Source of the DNA: Anomaloglossus baeobatrachus
Lineage: Eukaryota; Chordata; Amphibia; Anura; Aromobatidae
Direction of reading: 5' to 3'
NCBI RefSeq assembly: GCF_048569485.1
Contig: NC_134356.1
Location: 532,964,556 to 533,028,555 of the forward strand
Length of the DNA stretch: 64,000 nucleotides
Of the stretch, positions 61,506 to 64,000 are shown piece after piece; position 1 is the stretch's first letter; each line of letters starts with the position of its first letter. The position numbers and the translations under genes were made by a program. The notes beneath the pieces are model-generated. The model saw nothing but the letters and a program-made list of their open reading frames with translations, was not told the origin of the DNA and searched no databases.

Positions 61506-62085
61506 GGCTAAGTTCACACTTCCGTTGTTTTGCATCAGTCACAATCCGTCGCCTTGAGGAATTACGGTATGATGCAATATATTTTGCAGGAATCTGTTTT
61601 TTCCTCATAGGCTTCTATTAGCGACGGCTTGTGACTGATGGCCCTGCGTTGCATCCGCCGCGTGACGGATCAGTCGTTTACTGACTGACAGTCATGCGGT
61701 AGGAACGCTGACTAACATCTTTTGTGTGCAGCAGATTGTGTTTTTACTGTGAGCATGCGCACAGTAAAAAAACATGAGGACTGTAAATTCAGTTCCAGTT
61801 CCAGCAGCCGGCTTTTGTGGAGCCCGGCTTTTGTGAACGATCAGCTGATCGCCGGCTTTTGTGAACGATCAGCTGATCGCCCTGCAGCCGGCTTTTGTGA
61901 AGGATCAGCTGATCGTTCACAATAACCGGCCGCCAAACAGTAAAGAAAAAAAAACAAAAAACACAACGAATCGTTTTTTTGCAGCATCAGTCACATCAGT
62001 TGTGCCACTATCTGCAACGCATCCGTTGCATCAGTCACACAACTGATTGTGACTACTGCAAAACAACGGAAGAGTGAACTTAGCC
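61506..62085. mobile_element. Harbinger-type MITE, family H2
   Basis: The ends are GGCTAAGTTCACACTTCCGT and inverse ACGGAAGAGTGAACTTAGCC, shared with 25143-26001 and 62863-63885. The flanks are TTC and TTG, so the duplication is degraded. Inside, GAACGATCAGCTGATCG and GCCGGCTTTTGTGA occur as three copies (about 61808-61920). Confidence 0.75.
61808..61925. repeat. Short tandem copies of GCCGGCTTTTGTGAA.GATCAGCTGATCG
   Basis: Three units of about 30-45 bp, each holding CGGCTTTTGTGAA and the palindrome GATCAGCTGATC. Confidence 0.85.
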
Positions 62086-62164
62086 TTGCTCAACTACTTG
62101 CTGCACTTTTTTTGAGAAAAAAAAAAAAAAAGACACTTATTTGCTACAGATCAAGCAGTTCTCT

Positions 62165-62455
62165 GAATGTTGAGCACTATAACTTTGCCCACACCACTGA
62201 TTTACAGCTTTCTGTGACCACTGTACATAGACAGAAAGCTGCCAATCAACGGTGGGGTTATACAGAGCTCATGAATATGGAGGGAAACATGGCAGCAGGT
62301 TTACTAGTCTTCTACTAAATCGCCAGATGATAAATATGATGATTTTATAAAAAGCAAGCAGCCCAGTAAGTGACATTGCTGGAATCAGGATTTCTCTCTC
62401 TACTTTGTGCTGCTTTCAGATTAGTTGGCAAAACCTTGTGAGAGATTCCCTTTAA
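62165..62455. mobile_element. Partial copy of the 46290-46625 foldback repeat
   Basis: It shares GCCCACACCACTGAT, ACAGAAAGCTGCCAATC, TTATACAGAGCTCATGAAT and AAGCAGCCCAGTAAGTGACAT (about 20 bp core) with the other copy and ends GAGATTCCCTTTAA. The left half is weak. Confidence 0.6.
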
Positions 62456-62862
62456 TAAATAATCTGTGTATTCTTTCATGGCTCCCATTAATGAAACACT
62501 ACAATTTTTGTGGTCTTTTACCTTGCAGAAGCGTCCTCGTGCCTATAACACGCTGCGCTTACATAATCCATATAGTTACATGTCAGGTCTGCTCCCAGTA
62601 CTATTAGGGCATCAGTGAGTGACCCAAATGTAAAGAGATGCTACTAATCTATGCACTGATTACATTACATTCATTAACACTGAGCAAAATAATGGAGAGA
62701 ATAAAGCCAACATTCTTCGCAATAGTTGTGATCAGTACAGCACTCATAGCTTGCCATAGAAATGGTTTTTGTACAGGGAGTACGTGGTATTTACACAGAC
62801 AACTAATGACAGTTGTGCAGATATGAAAACAATTTAGCTATAAATATGATATACACAGGTTA

Positions 62863-63885
62863 GGCTAAGTTCACATTTCCGTTGATTTGTATCAGTCACA
62901 TGCGTCGCTTGACGCATGTGACTGATGCGCTGTTCAACGCTGTACAACGGATGACAAAGAACAGAATTCTTTGTCGGATTCCGTTGTGTGCGGGAGGCGG
63001 AGTTCTGGGGCAGAGCCGAGCGGGGGGCGGGGCCAGGCGCTGAGGATGTCAGTGGAAGTGCTGCGGTCTGCATGGCTGGGGACAGGTGAGTGTATGTATG
63101 TATGTATGTATGTATGTATGTATGTATGTATGTATGTGTGTGCACATGCAAAGTGCGGGAGGGGGCGGAGCCGAGCGGGGGGCGGGGCCAGGCGCTGAGG
63201 ATGTCAGTGGAAGTGCTGCGGTCTGCATGGCTGGGGACAGGTGAGTGTATGTGTGAGTGAGTGTGTGTGTGCATGTATGTATGTATGTGTGTGTGCACAT
63301 GCAAAGTGCGGGAGGGGGCGGAGCCGAGCAGGGGGCGGGGCCAGACGAGGGTGTCAGTGCTTGTCTGCATGGCTGGGGACAGGTGTGTGTGTGTGTGTGT
63401 GTGTGTACATACATGTGCGGAGTGCGGGAGGGGGCGGGGCAGAGCGGGGAGGTGTCGGCCTCCCTGCACACGTAACCAGCCTAAATATCGGGTAACAGCA
63501 AAGCACCCGATGTTTACCTTGGTTACCCGATATTTACCTTGGTTACGGGCCTACACCGCTTAGCGCTGGCTCCTTGCACCGTAACCAGGGTAAATATCGG
63601 GTAACCAACCAAAGCTGGTGACGTGTGCAGGGAGCCAGAGAGCATGCGCAGCGAAATCCGACGGATCTCGCTGCTCAAAAAACGTTACATGCTGCGTTCC
63701 CCCCGCCCGGCGGTCAGTCGTTCCACGACTGATCAGTCGGGCGGAGGGTGCAACGCAGCATCATCAGTCACAATCCGCTGCTCATACAAGTCTATGGGAG
63801 CAGCGGAATCCGCTAAACGGATTCCGCTGTTTACAAGAGCAGCGGATTGTGACTGATAGATTTTAGCGGAAATGTGAACTTAGCC
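62863..63885. mobile_element. Harbinger-type MITE, family H2, perfect TTA duplication
   Basis: The ends are GGCTAAGTTCACATTTCCGT and inverse GGAAATGTGAACTTAGCC, flanked by TTA at 62860-62862 and 63886-63888. It contains a three-copy GC-rich VNTR with TATG/TG microsatellites and the TAAATATCGGGTAAC module (63470-63650). It is non-coding; the several small ORFs are repeat by-products. Confidence 0.82.
63000..63470. repeat. GC-rich VNTR of about 155 bp units with TATG/TG microsatellites
   Basis: The unit GGAGGGGGCGGAGCCGAGC...GGCGGGGCCAGGCG, then TGCATGGCTGGGGACAGGTG, occurs about three times, each followed by a TATG or TG run (63091-63140, 63241-63290, 63384-63408). A related inverted copy sits in 25143-26001. 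Confidence 0.85.
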
Positions 63886-63982
63886 TTACATAAACGTTTT
63901 ATATAGGAGGTGGGAAAATGCTGCATAGAACTTTTTCACAGACTATAATTATATGTGACATAATAGTTTTATGTCAGTTTAA

Positions 63983-64000
63983 AGGGGTTGTCCAGTCTAA
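63983..64000. mobile_element. Start of a piggyBac-type MITE, cut by window end
   Basis: TTAA at 63979-63982 is followed by AGGGGTTGTCCAGTCTAA, the usual start of TTAA-flanked frog MITEs. The rest is outside the window. Confidence 0.5.

Larger units (their letters stand above)
50896..64000 (-). other. abhd2: ABHD2 5' intron and/or 5' flank
   Basis: The first coding exon has a splice acceptor directly before its five UTR bases, so at least one non-coding exon lies upstream. I could not identify it here. The region holds an old Tc1-like remnant (53870-54640), the DIRS-type element (55012-61125) and two Harbinger-type MITEs (61506-62085 and 62863-63885). The GC-rich parts at 59500-60950 and 63000-63480 belong to mobile elements, not to a host CpG island. 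I recognise nothing in 50900-53860, apart from vague repeat-like stretches, or in 61126-61505. Confidence 0.7.

Noticed and set aside
62834-63471. ORFs of up to 211 codons rich in His/Thr or Val/Cys
   Set aside because: They are translations of TATG/TG microsatellites and the GC-rich VNTR.

Overview
This is a 64 kb stretch of a vertebrate nuclear genome, most likely an anuran amphibian. The evidence is a spliced vertebrate gene with long introns, a dense load of short inverted-repeat DNA elements (PIF/Harbinger-type with TAA/TTA target duplications, piggyBac-type with TTAA), several Tc1-like transposons, and a DIRS-type retroelement. The species cannot be fixed from the sequence alone. No bacterial-style operon, CRISPR array, rRNA or tRNA gene was recognised.

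The only host gene I can support is ABHD2 (abhydrolase domain-containing protein 2), on the minus strand. All nine coding exons are present, from the start codon at 50890 down to the stop codon at 13913. They join in frame through GT-AG introns to give a 424-residue protein (human ABHD2 has 425). The catalytic triad is Ser207, Asp344 and His375. A non-coding first exon and the promoter were not found and probably lie beyond 50.9 kb, possibly outside the window. The 3' UTR runs below 13912 and its end is uncertain; one candidate poly(A) signal is at 4948-4953.

Layout: 1-4900 holds a 577-bp tandem repeat, a degenerate minisatellite and dispersed repeats. 4900-13912 is the 3' UTR or 3' flank with three foldback MITEs. 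13913-50895 is the coding part of ABHD2, with introns of 0.1 to 16 kb. 50896-64000 is 5' intron or 5' flank, and holds a near-whole DIRS-type element at 55012-61125.

The introns are filled with layered transposons: four Tc1-like copies of different ages (a fifth lies in the 5' intron), an LTR-element fossil with gag remnant, and at least thirteen Harbinger-type MITEs of three terminal-repeat families. Two intronic elements are long: 2.1 kb (15958-18068) and 2.8 kb (20996-23752), and the second contains a giant palindrome with arms of about 0.9 kb.

The most interesting pattern is modularity. MITEs with different terminal repeats share the same internal modules, and some MITEs sit exactly on the terminal TTA/TAA of another MITE. 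All identifications come from reading the sequence and from family knowledge; no database search was run.
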